From Anaerolineales bacterium (GTDB taxonomy: Bacteria > Chloroflexota > Anaerolineae > Anaerolineales > Villigracilaceae), in assembly GCA_023382595.1 (NCBI GenBank), contig JAHDWB010000001.1, positions 372,001 to 436,000 of the forward strand: a stretch of DNA of 64,000 nt, written 5' to 3'. Position numbers and translations under genes: made by a program. Below, one piece after another: positions 33,315-42,753 of the stretch (its first letter is position 1; every line of letters begins with the position of its first letter). Under the pieces are notes generated by a model that was not told the DNA's origin, did not search any database, and saw only the letters and a program-made list of their open reading frames with translations.

Positions 33315-33941
33315 TTATTTCCGCACCAAGATCGTAAAATCGTACAAGTCGTAATCGTGCAATAGCGCCACGTTACGCGAGAAATTCCGTTTGCAATAAT
33401 CAAAGAAAAAGCACGGATCGCCGTAGTACAGATCGGGGCGCATCTTATCGGCATCGGAATATTTGGTCAGCATGTTGAATGCCAGTCCTTTTGTAGCGCG
33501 GGCGTTCATTTGTTCAAGCGATTCGACAACGATCTTTGTCCATGCATCGAAATCCACATCCAATTTCATGTTGAACGTGCCGCTGACAACGGCATATTCC
33601 AGCACGGGGACATCCTCAATATCACTGAAGAACAGACAATTTGAATCACCCGGATGCGTTTCGCGTCCTTTGTCCACCATTGGTTCTGCTATGTCATACC
33701 CGACATAACGCAGGCTGTGACCGAGTCCCCGCAGATAGTCGTACATCCCGCCATAACCGCTGCCAAAGTCCAGCAGGGAATATTCAACGCTGGCATCGAT
33801 CACTTTGATCAACTGTTGAAAACGGATGTGCTGGGCTTGGGTCGAGTTATAGTCCACGCCGAGATGGGTGGCGCCGTGCTGTTCCAGTTTTTCCGTAAAA
33901 TAATTCCTGATCTTATCAAGTTCAGAGTTGGAGGATGTCAT
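33315..33941 (-). CDS. Class I SAM-dependent methyltransferase
   Basis: A 208-residue protein. LLDFGSGYGGMYDYL is motif I of the Rossmann methyltransferase fold, YVGYDIAEPMV is motif II, and VVSGTFNMKLD lies at the motif IV position. The gene sits directly between WbqC (TAAATG junction) and the aminotransferase (TAACATG junction), so it is co-translated with a sugar pathway. A sugar N- or O-methyltransferase is the natural guess. A large C-terminal Tyr/Phe-rich part (YYGDPCFFFDYCKRNFSR) is conserved in similar surface-polysaccharide clusters, as far as I recall. Confidence 0.8.
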   Translation of the reverse strand: MTSSNSELDKIRNYFTEKLEQHGATHLGVDYNSTQAQHIRFQQLIKVIDASVEYSLLDFGSGYGGMYDYLRGLGHSLRYVGYDIAEPMVDKGRETHPGDSNCLFFSDIEDVPVLEYAVVSGTFNMKLDVDFDAWTKIVVESLEQMNARATKGLAFNMLTKYSDADKMRPDLYYGDPCFFFDYCKRNFSRNVALLHDYDLYDFTILVRK

Positions 33942-34646
33942 TTAAACCTTTTCCAATGATGGGTGGATGTATCCGCCGGCTTTGTCACCCGTCATGAACA
34001 ACAGATCGAGGATCGTGATGTACGGGTCGAATGGCGGATACAACTGGGGATATTCCGGATAATTATATTGCATGTATTCGAGCAAAATACCCGCTTCGTC
34101 GAATTTTTCATTTTCTATGTAATCGCGGGCGGAGGGTCCGCTGATGTAATGCGTTGCGCCGACATGCTTGAGAATCTGGATCAGGCGGTCGGTCTTTTGC
34201 CCGTCGATGCCGGGGATCTCGGAGGAACGCATGAAGCGCGTGTGGGAGATTCCGAGCATGCGCGCAATTTCAATCGTCAGCCAGATGGTGAAATCCGCCA
34301 GATGAGAATCGCGGCGTAAGAAAACAGAATCAAGCCAGGGGGAGAAGGAAGCGAAATACGGCGCTTTGGCGTAAGCGAACGTCAATGCCTTGAGATGATT
34401 CTTCGCCCACGGCTTCGACCAGTCGATCTTAACATCCAAGATGGGAATGCCTTCCGTCACGCCTTTGCTGTGGACGGGGATGGTCAGCCATTGTCTGCCT
34501 TGCTTGGTCTTGATCTGGTTGCGGTTGCGCCAACCGTGTTTGTCGTATTGTACGTCGTCGTAAAAAATAAAAAGGTCGGCGCGGCGTACCTGATCGAAGT
34601 AGCCGCGCCAAGGGATGTAGGATGGCTGCAGGATGACGACGTTCAT
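33942..34646 (-). CDS. WbqC-like family protein
   Basis: A 234-residue protein. The N-terminus VVILQPSYIPWRGYFDQVRRADLF (read in two parts) and FYDDVQYDKHGWRNRNQIK are the WbqC signature, followed by WLTIPVH and the ISGPSARDYI block. WbqC proteins occur in O-antigen and glycan clusters, often beside RffA/FdtB aminotransferases. An acyl- or glycyl-transferase role has been suggested, but the reaction is unsettled. It overlaps the GT2 gene by 4 nt. Confidence 0.88.
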   Translation of the reverse strand: MNVVILQPSYIPWRGYFDQVRRADLFIFYDDVQYDKHGWRNRNQIKTKQGRQWLTIPVHSKGVTEGIPILDVKIDWSKPWAKNHLKALTFAYAKAPYFASFSPWLDSVFLRRDSHLADFTIWLTIEIARMLGISHTRFMRSSEIPGIDGQKTDRLIQILKHVGATHYISGPSARDYIENEKFDEAGILLEYMQYNYPEYPQLYPPFDPYITILDLLFMTGDKAGGYIHPSLEKV

Positions 34647-35563
34647 TTGCCATCCCCGATGAATTCATCCACCACATAGGGAGGCCTGTCCATGCTGCGG
34701 TCGAAGATGCGCGCAAGATATTCGCCAAAGATTCCGAGCGTGAACAATTGCGCACCGCTGAATAACGAAATTATCGAGGCGAGGAAGGGAAAGCCCGGCA
34801 GACTTCCGAATGCGAAATAGATGTAAAGAACATAAATAAAAACGCCGATGCCGAACAGCGTCATTACAAATCCCACCCAACTTGCAAGACGCAGCGGCAT
34901 GGTGCTGTAGCCAGTCAGGATAAGAAGCGCCGCGCGCACCAGCGCGGAAAAGTTGTAATTCGTTCTTTCAGCAGGAGGGATATCCACATGGACGGACGTG
35001 AAGCGCGTCGTCCCCCACGAAAGCAGGACATCCAGTATCAGCGTCGGGCTTTGAAAATTGACGAATGAATCGCGCAGTTTTGTGCGAAACATGCGGAAGG
35101 CGGAAATATTCCGCACCGAAGGCACGCCCATTACGCGGGCAAGGAGGCGCTTGATGTTCGCGGTCAGCAAATTGCGCATCAATCCCTGCGGAAGTTTACG
35201 CGGCGAACCATAAACCACGTCGAAGCCTTCATCCAATTTGGAGAGAAGCGCGGGAATCTCCTCCGGCGGATGCTGAAGGTCCTGGTCCATCGTCACAGTG
35301 ATCTCATAGCGGGCAGCGCGCAGTCCGCACAGGGTCGCGTTGTGCTGACCATAATTCCGCATCAGGTTGATTCCGCGCACCCACGGATACTGTTTCACCA
35401 GCCCTTCGATGATATCCCAACTTGCATCAGGACTGCCATCATTGACGAGCAAAACTTCGAATTCTCCGCCCACCTGCGGCAATACAATTCCCAAACGCTC
35501 AACAAGCGCCGGGAGTGTTCGGCTGCCGCCATAAACAGGAATAACAACTGAAATATTGGACAT
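34643..35563 (-). CDS. GT2 glycosyltransferase, ArnC-like with two C-terminal helices
   Basis: A 306-residue protein. The GT-A domain has VVIPVYGGSRTLPALVERL, LVNDGSPDASW and TMDQDLQHPPEEI. Two transmembrane helices at about 235-260 and 270-290 anchor it. It is the first gene of a tight minus-strand operon (GT2, WbqC, methyltransferase, aminotransferase, GT2, phosphatase). The similarity to ArnC suggests transfer of the modified amino-sugar to undecaprenyl phosphate. TATAAT lies 8 nt before its ATG. Confidence 0.9.
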   Translation of the reverse strand: MSNISVVIPVYGGSRTLPALVERLGIVLPQVGGEFEVLLVNDGSPDASWDIIEGLVKQYPWVRGINLMRNYGQHNATLCGLRAARYEITVTMDQDLQHPPEEIPALLSKLDEGFDVVYGSPRKLPQGLMRNLLTANIKRLLARVMGVPSVRNISAFRMFRTKLRDSFVNFQSPTLILDVLLSWGTTRFTSVHVDIPPAERTNYNFSALVRAALLILTGYSTMPLRLASWVGFVMTLFGIGVFIYVLYIYFAFGSLPGFPFLASIISLFSGAQLFTLGIFGEYLARIFDRSMDRPPYVVDEFIGDGK

Positions 35564-35571
35564 GGCGCGGA

Positions 35572-35577
35572 ATTATA
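35572..35577 (-). promoter_or_regulatory. -10 box of the sugar operon, leaderless type
   Basis: TATAAT on the minus strand ends 8 nt before the GT2 start codon at 35563, inside the 20-nt gap after glpD. It would give a transcript with almost no 5' leader. Confidence 0.6.
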
Positions 35578-35583
35578 CCCGCA

Positions 35584-37275
35584 TCATAACTGGACCCCGT
35601 GCCTGTCTGCCAACAAACGAAGCGTGCGCTCCACCTCGGCATTTTTCTGCTCCAACGTCCAGCCGAGAGCCGTACCCGTCACATCTGCAATTTCCACCAA
35701 GCCGTCACGCGTCAGCCTGCCCAGCATGGCAAGCATGGTACGTCGCAACAGCAGATCGTCAAGATGCTCGACCTTTTCATGCTGTGCAAGGAAGACAAGT
35801 TCACGCTGGGTATATTCCGGCGCAGATTTGAGCGGGGCATCCGTTCCGCGTTTGATGAAATCCGCTACAAATTCAGCCCGCGTACCATAACGCTCAAATA
35901 AGGTGATGAGACGTTCCTTGGGCAGTCCTGTCCATGCGGCAAGACTTGCGATGAATTTCTCGCGTTCCTCATCCGTGTGCGGATATCCGCGCCCGCCGCC
36001 GATGGGAATATCGCCGGTATGCCTCTGGCGTTTGAGTCCGAGAAATTCAAGGGATTTGTCGGTCACCTGCTCCGAAAACGCGCGGAAGGAGGTCCACTTG
36101 CCGCCCACCAACGAATAAACAGGGAAGTTCAGGTTCGTCCAATCGCCGCTCAGCACCTCGATGTGATGGTCGCGGCTGACCTGCCCCGTGGTCTTCGCTC
36201 CACTGCTCGGCAATGGACGCACACCTGTAAATTGGAAAACGATCTGCTCGCGTGTCACCTTGATGGACGGGAAAACGCGCTCGATCATGCCGATAAAATA
36301 CTCGACTTCTTCATTTGTGCAGCGCGCCTCATCGGGATGCTCGATCTTAATATCCGATGTGCCGATCAGAACCCGGTCATACAATGGCAGGATGAGCACA
36401 ATACGTCCGTCCTGATTTTCAAAAAAGAACTCATTCTCGCCGATCGCTTTGCGCAATTCGGGATTGTTCAACACGAGATGAGAACCTTTCGTCCCACCGA
36501 TGAAACGGGTGGACAAGCCCATGCTGTGATTTGCAAAATCGATCCACGGTCCCGCCGCGTTGATGACCAGTTTCGGATGCACCTCATACGCTTCGTCCGT
36601 CAGTTCGTCGCGCAGGATGACCGTATCCTTTTCCCCGCTGACCAAACTGACGTAGTTCAAGGCGCGCGCGTTGGGATGTTCCGCTTCAGCGTCCAGCAAT
36701 ATTTCAAGCGCAAGCCGCTCCGGGTTGGTGATCAAACCGTCATAATATGTGGCGGTGTTGACGATCTGTGAATTGAGCTTATTCCAGTGAGACAAAGACG
36801 TCGCGCGCGAAAAAAACTGATGGCGCGGAACGGTGCGCTGCTTCCCCGTGTAGGCATCATACATCATCAAACCAAGTTTGATGATCAGCGAACCGCGTTC
36901 GGATGGTTTATCCAGCCAGCCCAAGAACTTGAGCGGCGCATTGAGAATCCCCGAAAAATATTTGAAGATGGGAATCGTCGTCGGCAGCGGCTTGACAATA
37001 TGCGGCGCATTCTGGATCATGCGGTTACGCTCACGCACCGCCTCGCGCACCAGACGGAACTCGCCGTTTTCGAGATACCGGATCCCGCCATGCGCCATGT
37101 GTGAAGATGCCGCGCTCGCACCTGACGAAAAATCTGCGCGGTCGATGAGCAGGACATCCACGCCGTTCAGCGCCAGATCGCGAAATACGCCGATGCCATT
37201 GATTCCCGCGCCGACGATCAACACAGAAACCTGTGGTTTTGCCTTGAGGGATGAGAGAATTTCGTTTCGGTTCAT
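35584..37275 (-). CDS. glpD: Glycerol-3-phosphate dehydrogenase, FAD-dependent (GlpD/GlpA type)
   Basis: A 563-residue protein; the ATG at 37275 is 2 nt after the glpK stop. VLIVGAGINGIGVFRDLAL is the FAD dinucleotide-binding motif, SSGASAASSHMAHGGIRYLE is diagnostic for the family, and a C-terminal DAO-C helical domain begins near residue 400. It oxidises glycerol-3-phosphate to dihydroxyacetone phosphate at the membrane and passes electrons to quinone. With glpK it makes the two steps of aerobic glycerol use. GlpA-type enzymes also begin this way, but no glpB or glpC is present. Confidence 0.93.
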   Translation of the reverse strand: MNRNEILSSLKAKPQVSVLIVGAGINGIGVFRDLALNGVDVLLIDRADFSSGASAASSHMAHGGIRYLENGEFRLVREAVRERNRMIQNAPHIVKPLPTTIPIFKYFSGILNAPLKFLGWLDKPSERGSLIIKLGLMMYDAYTGKQRTVPRHQFFSRATSLSHWNKLNSQIVNTATYYDGLITNPERLALEILLDAEAEHPNARALNYVSLVSGEKDTVILRDELTDEAYEVHPKLVINAAGPWIDFANHSMGLSTRFIGGTKGSHLVLNNPELRKAIGENEFFFENQDGRIVLILPLYDRVLIGTSDIKIEHPDEARCTNEEVEYFIGMIERVFPSIKVTREQIVFQFTGVRPLPSSGAKTTGQVSRDHHIEVLSGDWTNLNFPVYSLVGGKWTSFRAFSEQVTDKSLEFLGLKRQRHTGDIPIGGGRGYPHTDEEREKFIASLAAWTGLPKERLITLFERYGTRAEFVADFIKRGTDAPLKSAPEYTQRELVFLAQHEKVEHLDDLLLRRTMLAMLGRLTRDGLVEIADVTGTALGWTLEQKNAEVERTLRLLADRHGVQL

Positions 37276-37277
37276 GA

Positions 37278-38774
37278 TTATTCGACCCAATCAAACGTTC
37301 GGGTTACCGCTTTCTTCCAGCCTGAGTATAAACCCGCGCGGCGCTTTGCGTCCATTTTTGGTTTCCACTCCTTATCGCGTCCCCAATTCCTTTTCAACTC
37401 ATCTGTGTTCTTCCAGAAGCCGACCGCAAGTCCCGCCGCGTATGCCGCACCAAGAGCCGTCGTCTCCGCCACCTTCGGGCGTACCACCGGCACATTCAAA
37501 ATATCGGACTGGAACTGCATCAGCAACTCATTGAATACCATGCCCCCATCAACTTTCAACGCGCGTAATTTCACACCTGAATCCTTTTCCATCGCATCCA
37601 ACACTTCACGTGTTTGATACGCGGTCGCTTCGAGCGCGGCTCTCGCAATATGACCTTTATTGACATAACGAGTCATCCCCACGATCACGCCGCGCGCATC
37701 GGATTTCCAATACGGCGCATACAATCCGCTGAAGGCAGGGACAAAATAAATGCCGCCATTGTCCTCAACAGATTTTGCCAGCGCCTCCACCTCCGCCGAC
37801 GATTGGATCAGCCCCATGTTATCTCTCAGCCACTGGATCAGCGCCCCCGTGATCGCGATGGAGCCCTCCAACGCATAGACCGGCTTCCTGTTACCGATCT
37901 TATATCCAAGCGTGGTCAACAGCCCCGCCCTGCTTTGGACAGGCTTCTCGCCCGTGTTTAACAGCATGAAACAGCCCGTGCCATAGGTATTCTTCGCCTC
38001 GCCCGCCTTGAAACAGGTCTGACCGAATAACGCTGCCTGCTGATCGCCAAGGTCACCTGCCACGGGAACGCCTTGCAATGCGCCAGTCTTGATATTCCCA
38101 TACACTTCCGAAGACGATTTAATCTTCGGCAGCATCCCGCGCGGAATGCCCATCACTTTCAGGATCTCATCATCCCAATCGAGGGTTTTCAAATTCATCA
38201 ACATCGTGCGCGAGGCATTGGTCACATCGGTGACGTGTTCACCTGTCAAGTTCCAGATCAGCCATGTGTCAATGTTGCCGAACAGCAGTTCACCCCTGCC
38301 CGCTTTTGCCTTCGCGCCTTTGGCATTCTCCAAAATCCACTTGATCTTGGGACCGGAAAAATAGGTCGCCAACGGCAGACCGGTCTTCTTCCTAAACCTG
38401 TCCTGACCGCCCGATCTTGCAAATTTTGAAATGATCGCATCCGTGCGCGTATCCTGCCAGACGATCGCGTTATAGACAGGCTTGCCGGTTGTTTTATCCC
38501 ACACCACAGTCGTCTCGCGCTGATTCGTCACTCCCACCGCCACTATCTGATCGCTGACCGATGAGCGCAGATCGCTGATCTTTTCCAACGCCCCGCGCAT
38601 CACTTCCTGTGTCCGCGCCCAGATCTCCAGCGGATCGTGCTCCACCCAGCCCGGTTTGGGATAGATCTGCCGGTGCTCCTTCTGGTCAACAGCGACCACA
38701 TTCCCGCCATGGTCGAAAATAATAAAGCGTGTACTTGTCGTACCCTGGTCAATTGCGGCAACGTATTTGGACAT
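37278..38774 (-). CDS. glpK: Glycerol kinase
   Basis: A 498-residue FGGY kinase, the standard length. The start at 38774 has AGGAGG upstream. [15 protein letters not shown] is the N-terminal phosphate motif, [14 protein letters not shown] is typical, [10 protein letters not shown] and the FGGY signatures ([34 protein letters not shown] in two parts) are present. It phosphorylates glycerol, and product is handed to GlpD encoded 2 nt downstream. The aquaporin upstream would admit glycerol, so the three form a glycerol-use group despite the terminator between them. Confidence 0.97.
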   Translation of the reverse strand: MSKYVAAIDQGTTSTRFIIFDHGGNVVAVDQKEHRQIYPKPGWVEHDPLEIWARTQEVMRGALEKISDLRSSVSDQIVAVGVTNQRETTVVWDKTTGKPVYNAIVWQDTRTDAIISKFARSGGQDRFRKKTGLPLATYFSGPKIKWILENAKGAKAKAGRGELLFGNIDTWLIWNLTGEHVTDVTNASRTMLMNLKTLDWDDEILKVMGIPRGMLPKIKSSSEVYGNIKTGALQGVPVAGDLGDQQAALFGQTCFKAGEAKNTYGTGCFMLLNTGEKPVQSRAGLLTTLGYKIGNRKPVYALEGSIAITGALIQWLRDNMGLIQSSAEVEALAKSVEDNGGIYFVPAFSGLYAPYWKSDARGVIVGMTRYVNKGHIARAALEATAYQTREVLDAMEKDSGVKLRALKVDGGMVFNELLMQFQSDILNVPVVRPKVAETTALGAAYAAGLAVGFWKNTDELKRNWGRDKEWKPKMDAKRRAGLYSGWKKAVTRTFDWVE

Positions 38775-38800
38775 CGGGAAGCCTCCTGCCTCAATTGTAA

Positions 38801-38832
38801 AACAAAAAGTCCCCGCCAATGAGGCAGGGACT
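38801..38832 (-). terminator. Aquaporin gene terminator
   Basis: A 10-bp stem (38809-38818 with 38823-38832, one G-U pair), followed on the minus strand by TTTTTGTTTT. It lies between the aquaporin and glpK genes. Confidence 0.9.
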
Positions 38833-38864
38833 TGCAGACTGTGTTGCCCTTCTCTTATACCGAC

Positions 38865-39575
38865 CTATTCAACATCATCCTCAATTTCTTCCATCTCTTC
38901 TTCGTCTTCTTCATCCTCAGTCGGATTCAGGAAGTTATTCAGCATCACTGCCAGCGTAGCGCCAAGCAAGGGACCAAAGAAATAGATCACATAGGTGTAC
39001 GGATCTGCCAGACTAGGCTCGGAAAAGAGGGCAGGACCAAATGTCCGCGCGGGATTGAGCGATGCGCCTGTCAGCAATCCGCCGGCAAGGATCGAAATGG
39101 AAAACGTCATACCAACTGCCAATCCCCCCATATTCCCGCCTCTGCCAGCCACAACGGTCTGCAGGATCGTATTCATCAGGAAGAATGTAAGAACGATCTC
39201 GATCAACATTGCCCAAATGGGCTGGGACTCTGTCAACACGCCGATCGTTGCGGCAGGATCCAATGAGCCGCCTGCCGGCGTTACAGCGTAATGCAGGAAA
39301 GCCGCTCCCGCCGCCGCGCCTGCAAACTGCGCCAGCCAATAGACAACCGCCTCCCCCCAAGTTAAAGCGCCGTTTAAAACCATTCCAAACGTCACTGCAG
39401 GGTTGATATGCGCCCCGGAAATATGCCCATATGCATAATGGAATACCGCCAGCGTGAAGCCGCAAGCCAGCGCGATTCCAACCAGCCCCGCATTGACCAC
39501 CGTTGCCGCCGCGCCAATGAACACCAGCGCAAAAGTACCGATGAATTCGACCAGGAAATTCTTCAAATTGAACAT
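38865..39575 (-). CDS. MIP-family aquaporin / glycerol facilitator
   Basis: A 236-residue membrane channel. The start at 39575 has GGAGAGG upstream. Six helices and two half-helices carry the two NPA boxes, HINPAVTFG and SLNPARTFGPAL. The very acidic tail (EDEEDEEEMEEIEDDVE) is unusual for the family. The spacing between repeats is short, as in aquaporins proper. Location just upstream of glpK-glpD argues for glycerol uptake; selectivity residues were not modelled. Confidence 0.92.
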   Translation of the reverse strand: MFNLKNFLVEFIGTFALVFIGAAATVVNAGLVGIALACGFTLAVFHYAYGHISGAHINPAVTFGMVLNGALTWGEAVVYWLAQFAGAAAGAAFLHYAVTPAGGSLDPAATIGVLTESQPIWAMLIEIVLTFFLMNTILQTVVAGRGGNMGGLAVGMTFSISILAGGLLTGASLNPARTFGPALFSEPSLADPYTYVIYFFGPLLGATLAVMLNNFLNPTEDEEDEEEMEEIEDDVE

Positions 39576-39656
39576 GACCTCTCCAGAGATTTGATTTAAT
39601 TCATGTATATAACCCGCTCGTCCCCAATACGATGCGATGCAGAAACTTCTACGACA

Positions 39657-39690
39657 ACAAACGGCTATCCGATGACAGATAGCCGTTTGT
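39657..39690 (-). terminator. Catalase gene terminator
   Basis: A perfect 13-bp stem (39657-39669 with 39678-39690) with an 8-nt loop, 13 nt after the catalase stop. The T-run is short and interrupted. Confidence 0.75.
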
Positions 39691-39703
39691 ACAATGCGAG
39701 AAC

Positions 39704-41206
39704 TTATTGTGCGGTTTTCTTGAACAATTCCGCCAGCGGGAGGTCCGCCCACGCGGCGTACTTCTTCATATCCAAACCGAGTTTCTTTGCAACGCCTTCG
39801 CCATATGCCGGATCAGCCTTGTAGAAATGGACAAGCTGACGCGCCTGAATGCGCTCCGGGACGCCCTGCATCGCTTCTGCCAGATTGCTGAAAAGCTGTT
39901 CTTTCTGGCTGTCGTTCATCAAACGGAATAACGCACCGGGTTGGGCGTAATCATCCGCACCTTCGCGGGGATTGTAGCGGTCTGCATCGCCCAAGATCTT
40001 GAGCGGCGGTTCGAGATATTTCTCGTCCTGCTCCGGTCCGCCGAAGCTGTTCGGTTCATAGTTCAGTGCGCCGCCAAAGTTTCCGTCAAAGCGCAGGTGA
40101 CCATCGCGGTGATAAGTGTTGACCTCGTTATGTGGCTTGTTGACCGGTAACGCGGCATAGTTCACGCCGATGCGGTAGCGATGCGCATCAGCATAGGACA
40201 TAATGCGCGCCTGCAGCATCTTATCAGGCGAGAAACTGATCCCCGGCACAATATTGGAAGGTTCGAACGCCGCCTGCTCGATCTCCGCAAAATAGTTCTC
40301 AGGGTTGCGGTTGAGTTCGAGAATACCAACCTCGATCAGGGGATAATCCGCATGGGGCCACACCTTGGTCAGGTCGAAGGGATTGATGCGATAGGTCTCC
40401 GCCTCCGTTTCAGGCATGACCTGTACACTGAACTTCCACTTGGGGAATTCGCCGCGCTCGATCGACTCGAACAGGTCGCGCTGGGAACTTTCGCGGTCCT
40501 TGCCAACGATCGCTTCACCCTCGGCATTGGTCATGGTCTTGATGCCCTGCATTACCTTGAAGTGGAATTTGACCCAAAAGCGCTCATTGTTCGCATTGAT
40601 GAAGCTGTATGTGTGACTGCCGTATCCGTTGATGTGACGGTAATCCGTCGGCAAGCCGCGGTCGGAGAACAGGATCGTGACCTGATGCAGGCTTTCGGGC
40701 GAAAGAGACCAGAAATCCCACATGGCGGTTGCCGAGCGCATATTGGTCTTGGGATCGCGCTTCTGCGTGTGGATGAAATCGCTGAACTTGTACGCATCGC
40801 GGATGAAGAAGACCGGGGTGTTGTTGCCGACCATGTCCCAGTTGCCTTCCTCCGTATAGAACTTGATGGCGAAACCGCGCACATCGCGTTCCGCATCCGC
40901 CGCGCCGCGTTCGCCCGCAACGGTGGAAAAACGCAGCAACGCGGGAGTTTGCTTGCCAACCTTGGAGAAGACCGCCGCCTTGGAATATTTCGTAATGTCG
41001 TTGGTGACGGTGAATGTGCCATATGCCCCCGACCCTTTCGCATGGACAACACGCTCCGGCACACGCTCACGGTTGAAGGTCGCCATTTTTTCAAGCAGTT
41101 GATAGTCCTGCATCAACAAAGGTCCGCGCGGACCAGCCGTCAGTGAATTCTGATTGTCGCCGATCGGCTGTCCATGAGCGGTAGTGAGTTTCTTTTTCTT
41201 AGCCAT
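39704..41206 (-). CDS. katA: Catalase, heme, small-subunit clade
   Basis: A 500-residue enzyme. The catalytic His55 lies in [12 protein letters not shown], Asn128 in [10 protein letters not shown], and the proximal heme Tyr in the [14 protein letters not shown] signature near residue 335. The N-terminal [22 protein letters not shown] is the common start of small catalases. It decomposes hydrogen peroxide in the cytoplasm. AAGGA precedes the ATG. A palindromic ACAATTGT lies about 50 nt upstream and could be an operator. Its presence suggests oxygen exposure. Confidence 0.97.
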   Translation of the reverse strand: MAKKKKLTTAHGQPIGDNQNSLTAGPRGPLLMQDYQLLEKMATFNRERVPERVVHAKGSGAYGTFTVTNDITKYSKAAVFSKVGKQTPALLRFSTVAGERGAADAERDVRGFAIKFYTEEGNWDMVGNNTPVFFIRDAYKFSDFIHTQKRDPKTNMRSATAMWDFWSLSPESLHQVTILFSDRGLPTDYRHINGYGSHTYSFINANNERFWVKFHFKVMQGIKTMTNAEGEAIVGKDRESSQRDLFESIERGEFPKWKFSVQVMPETEAETYRINPFDLTKVWPHADYPLIEVGILELNRNPENYFAEIEQAAFEPSNIVPGISFSPDKMLQARIMSYADAHRYRIGVNYAALPVNKPHNEVNTYHRDGHLRFDGNFGGALNYEPNSFGGPEQDEKYLEPPLKILGDADRYNPREGADDYAQPGALFRLMNDSQKEQLFSNLAEAMQGVPERIQARQLVHFYKADPAYGEGVAKKLGLDMKKYAAWADLPLAELFKKTAQ

Positions 41207-41255
41207 TTTGATTTCCTTTTCTATGTTGCATTAGACAAAACTATGGATTCGATAC

Positions 41256-41270
41256 TTCTACAATTGTGAA
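41256..41270. promoter_or_regulatory. Possible operator upstream of katA
   Basis: TTCTACAATTGTGAA contains the perfect palindrome ACAATTGT flanked by TTC and GAA. Position (50-64 nt before the katA ATG) would suit a PerR/Fur-type peroxide regulator, but the sequence is not the canonical box. Confidence 0.3.
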
Positions 41271-41304
41271 ATCACCCACAATCATTATATCCCCTGCTCC
41301 GCCC

Positions 41305-42216
41305 CTAATCAAGCCAGTTGCGCGCGCCCGCCAAAAACGACGTTCCGCTCATGGGCTTTTTCCCCGCGGGCTGTACTTCCTCCAGGATGAGGATCCCGCC
41401 TCCCGCCCCGACCGCAGGTTGATTCTGAACTACCAGCCTCTGCCCCGCTGACGCATTTCCCGCATCCACGTGCGCGCGATGGACTTTGAGGATCGCTCCG
41501 TCAAGTTCCATGAATGCGCCGGGCCACGGGTTCATCGCGCGGACTCTCCGTTCCAATTCTGACGCGGTCTTGGAGAAATCAAGCCGACCATCCTCTTTCT
41601 TCAACATCGGAGCGTAGGTCGCGCCATCTTCGGGCTGGGGCTGCGGGATGATCCTTCCATCCATGTAATCGGGCAGGGTTTCGATCAGCAGGTCCGCTCC
41701 GAGGGTGGACAAGGCTTGGAAGACAGAACCAGCCGTATCGTCCGGGTTGAGGCGGATGGAGCGTTTGGCGAGCATGGGACCGGTGTCGAGTCCCACATCC
41801 ATTTGCATGATGGTCACGCCGGTCTCTTCATCCCCGGCAAGGATGGCGGCATTGATAGGAGCCGCGCCGCGCCAACGCGGAAGCAGGGATGCATGGACGT
41901 TCACACACCCGAACCTGGGCAAGTCGAGAACGTCTTTTTTGAGAATTTGACCGAACGCGGCAACGATTATGAGATCGGGTTTCCATGCCTGTAATTGAGT
42001 CATGGCTTCCGGCTCGCGCAATTTTTGCGGCTGGATGATGGGGAGCCCCAACTCCAGCGCGAGTGTCTTGACAGGCGGCGGCTTGAGTTCGCGCCCGCGC
42101 CCGGAGGCGCGATCCGGCTGGGTGACGACACCGACAACATGATAATGTTGCGTGAGCGCGCGCAGACTTGGCAGGGCAAAATCAGGCGACCCCATGAAGA
42201 CAATGTTGATGGGCAT
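41305..42216 (-). CDS. fmt: Methionyl-tRNA formyltransferase
   Basis: A 303-residue enzyme. VFMGSPDFALPSLRAL starts the formyl-transferase domain. The catalytic triad region is visible as NVHASLLPRWRGAAPINAAI (Asn, His) and TIMQMDVGLDTGPML (Asp). A C-terminal OB-like domain binds tRNA. It formylates Met-tRNAi for initiation. def is not adjacent. TAAAAT lies 6 nt before the ATG, a leaderless-type start. Confidence 0.97.
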   Translation of the reverse strand: MPINIVFMGSPDFALPSLRALTQHYHVVGVVTQPDRASGRGRELKPPPVKTLALELGLPIIQPQKLREPEAMTQLQAWKPDLIIVAAFGQILKKDVLDLPRFGCVNVHASLLPRWRGAAPINAAILAGDEETGVTIMQMDVGLDTGPMLAKRSIRLNPDDTAGSVFQALSTLGADLLIETLPDYMDGRIIPQPQPEDGATYAPMLKKEDGRLDFSKTASELERRVRAMNPWPGAFMELDGAILKVHRAHVDAGNASAGQRLVVQNQPAVGAGGGILILEEVQPAGKKPMSGTSFLAGARNWLD

Positions 42217-42281
42217 GTGTGAATTTTAACACAGTGCAATTCCATGTTTTGGGCATGGTACCAAAGTATGAAGGAATTGAT

Positions 42282-42310
42282 TTGCGTTTTATCTTGAAAG
42301 ACTGTACAAT
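42282..42310 (+). promoter_or_regulatory. Promoter of the DUF4870 gene
   Basis: TTGCGT (42282-42287), a 17-bp spacer, and TACAAT (42305-42310). It leaves a leader of about 35 nt containing GGAGGA before the ATG at 42352. Confidence 0.6.
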
Positions 42311-42351
42311 ACTGCAAATCCAAAACCAACTCATATTCGGAGGAACCCATC

Positions 42352-42663
42352 ATGTCCCAAGATTCATTTAACCCTGAAGTAACCAGTGACGACAAACTGT
42401 GGGCGGCACTCGGTTATCTCATCCCGCTCATCGCTCTCATCGTATTATTTATGGAAGACAAGAAAAGCCGCCCGTATGTCAAGTTCAATGCGGTGCAGTC
42501 GCTCGTGGCGACGGTCGTCCTTTCGATCATCTCCACTGTCACCTGCGGTTTCGGCGCGGTGCTGTTCCTCATCATCCTGTATTGGGCGTATCAAGCGTAT
42601 CAGGGTCAGGACGTCCGCATTCCGTTCGTCAGCGACTTCATTCGCAATCAGGGCTGGGCGTAA
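42352..42663 (+). CDS. DUF4870 small membrane protein
   Basis: A 103-residue protein with GGAGGA before the ATG. The N-terminal DDKLWAALGYLIPLIALIVLF, followed by YVKFNAVQSLV and a C-terminal YQAYQGQDVRIPF, is the DUF4870 (Tic20-like) pattern with three helices. Function is not known. It has its own promoter and terminator, and the next gene is a second member of the same family. Confidence 0.85.
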   Translation: MSQDSFNPEVTSDDKLWAALGYLIPLIALIVLFMEDKKSRPYVKFNAVQSLVATVVLSIISTVTCGFGAVLFLIILYWAYQAYQGQDVRIPFVSDFIRNQGWA

Positions 42664-42676
42664 TCAGTCTGAATTC

Positions 42677-42710
42677 AAAAAGGCTCGCAGTGAACACTGC
42701 GAGCCTTTTT
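42677..42710 (+). terminator. Terminator between the DUF4870 genes
   Basis: A long stem AAAAAGGCTCGCAGT / ACTGCGAGCCTTTTT with a 4-nt loop (42677-42710). Confidence 0.93.
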
Positions 42711-42753
42711 ATATGATAGACTCGTTTCATCATCTTTCAAAAAGGAGACCTTG

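Noticed and set aside
40181-41146. A 321-codon open frame on the plus strand
   Set aside because: Antisense to the catalase gene.
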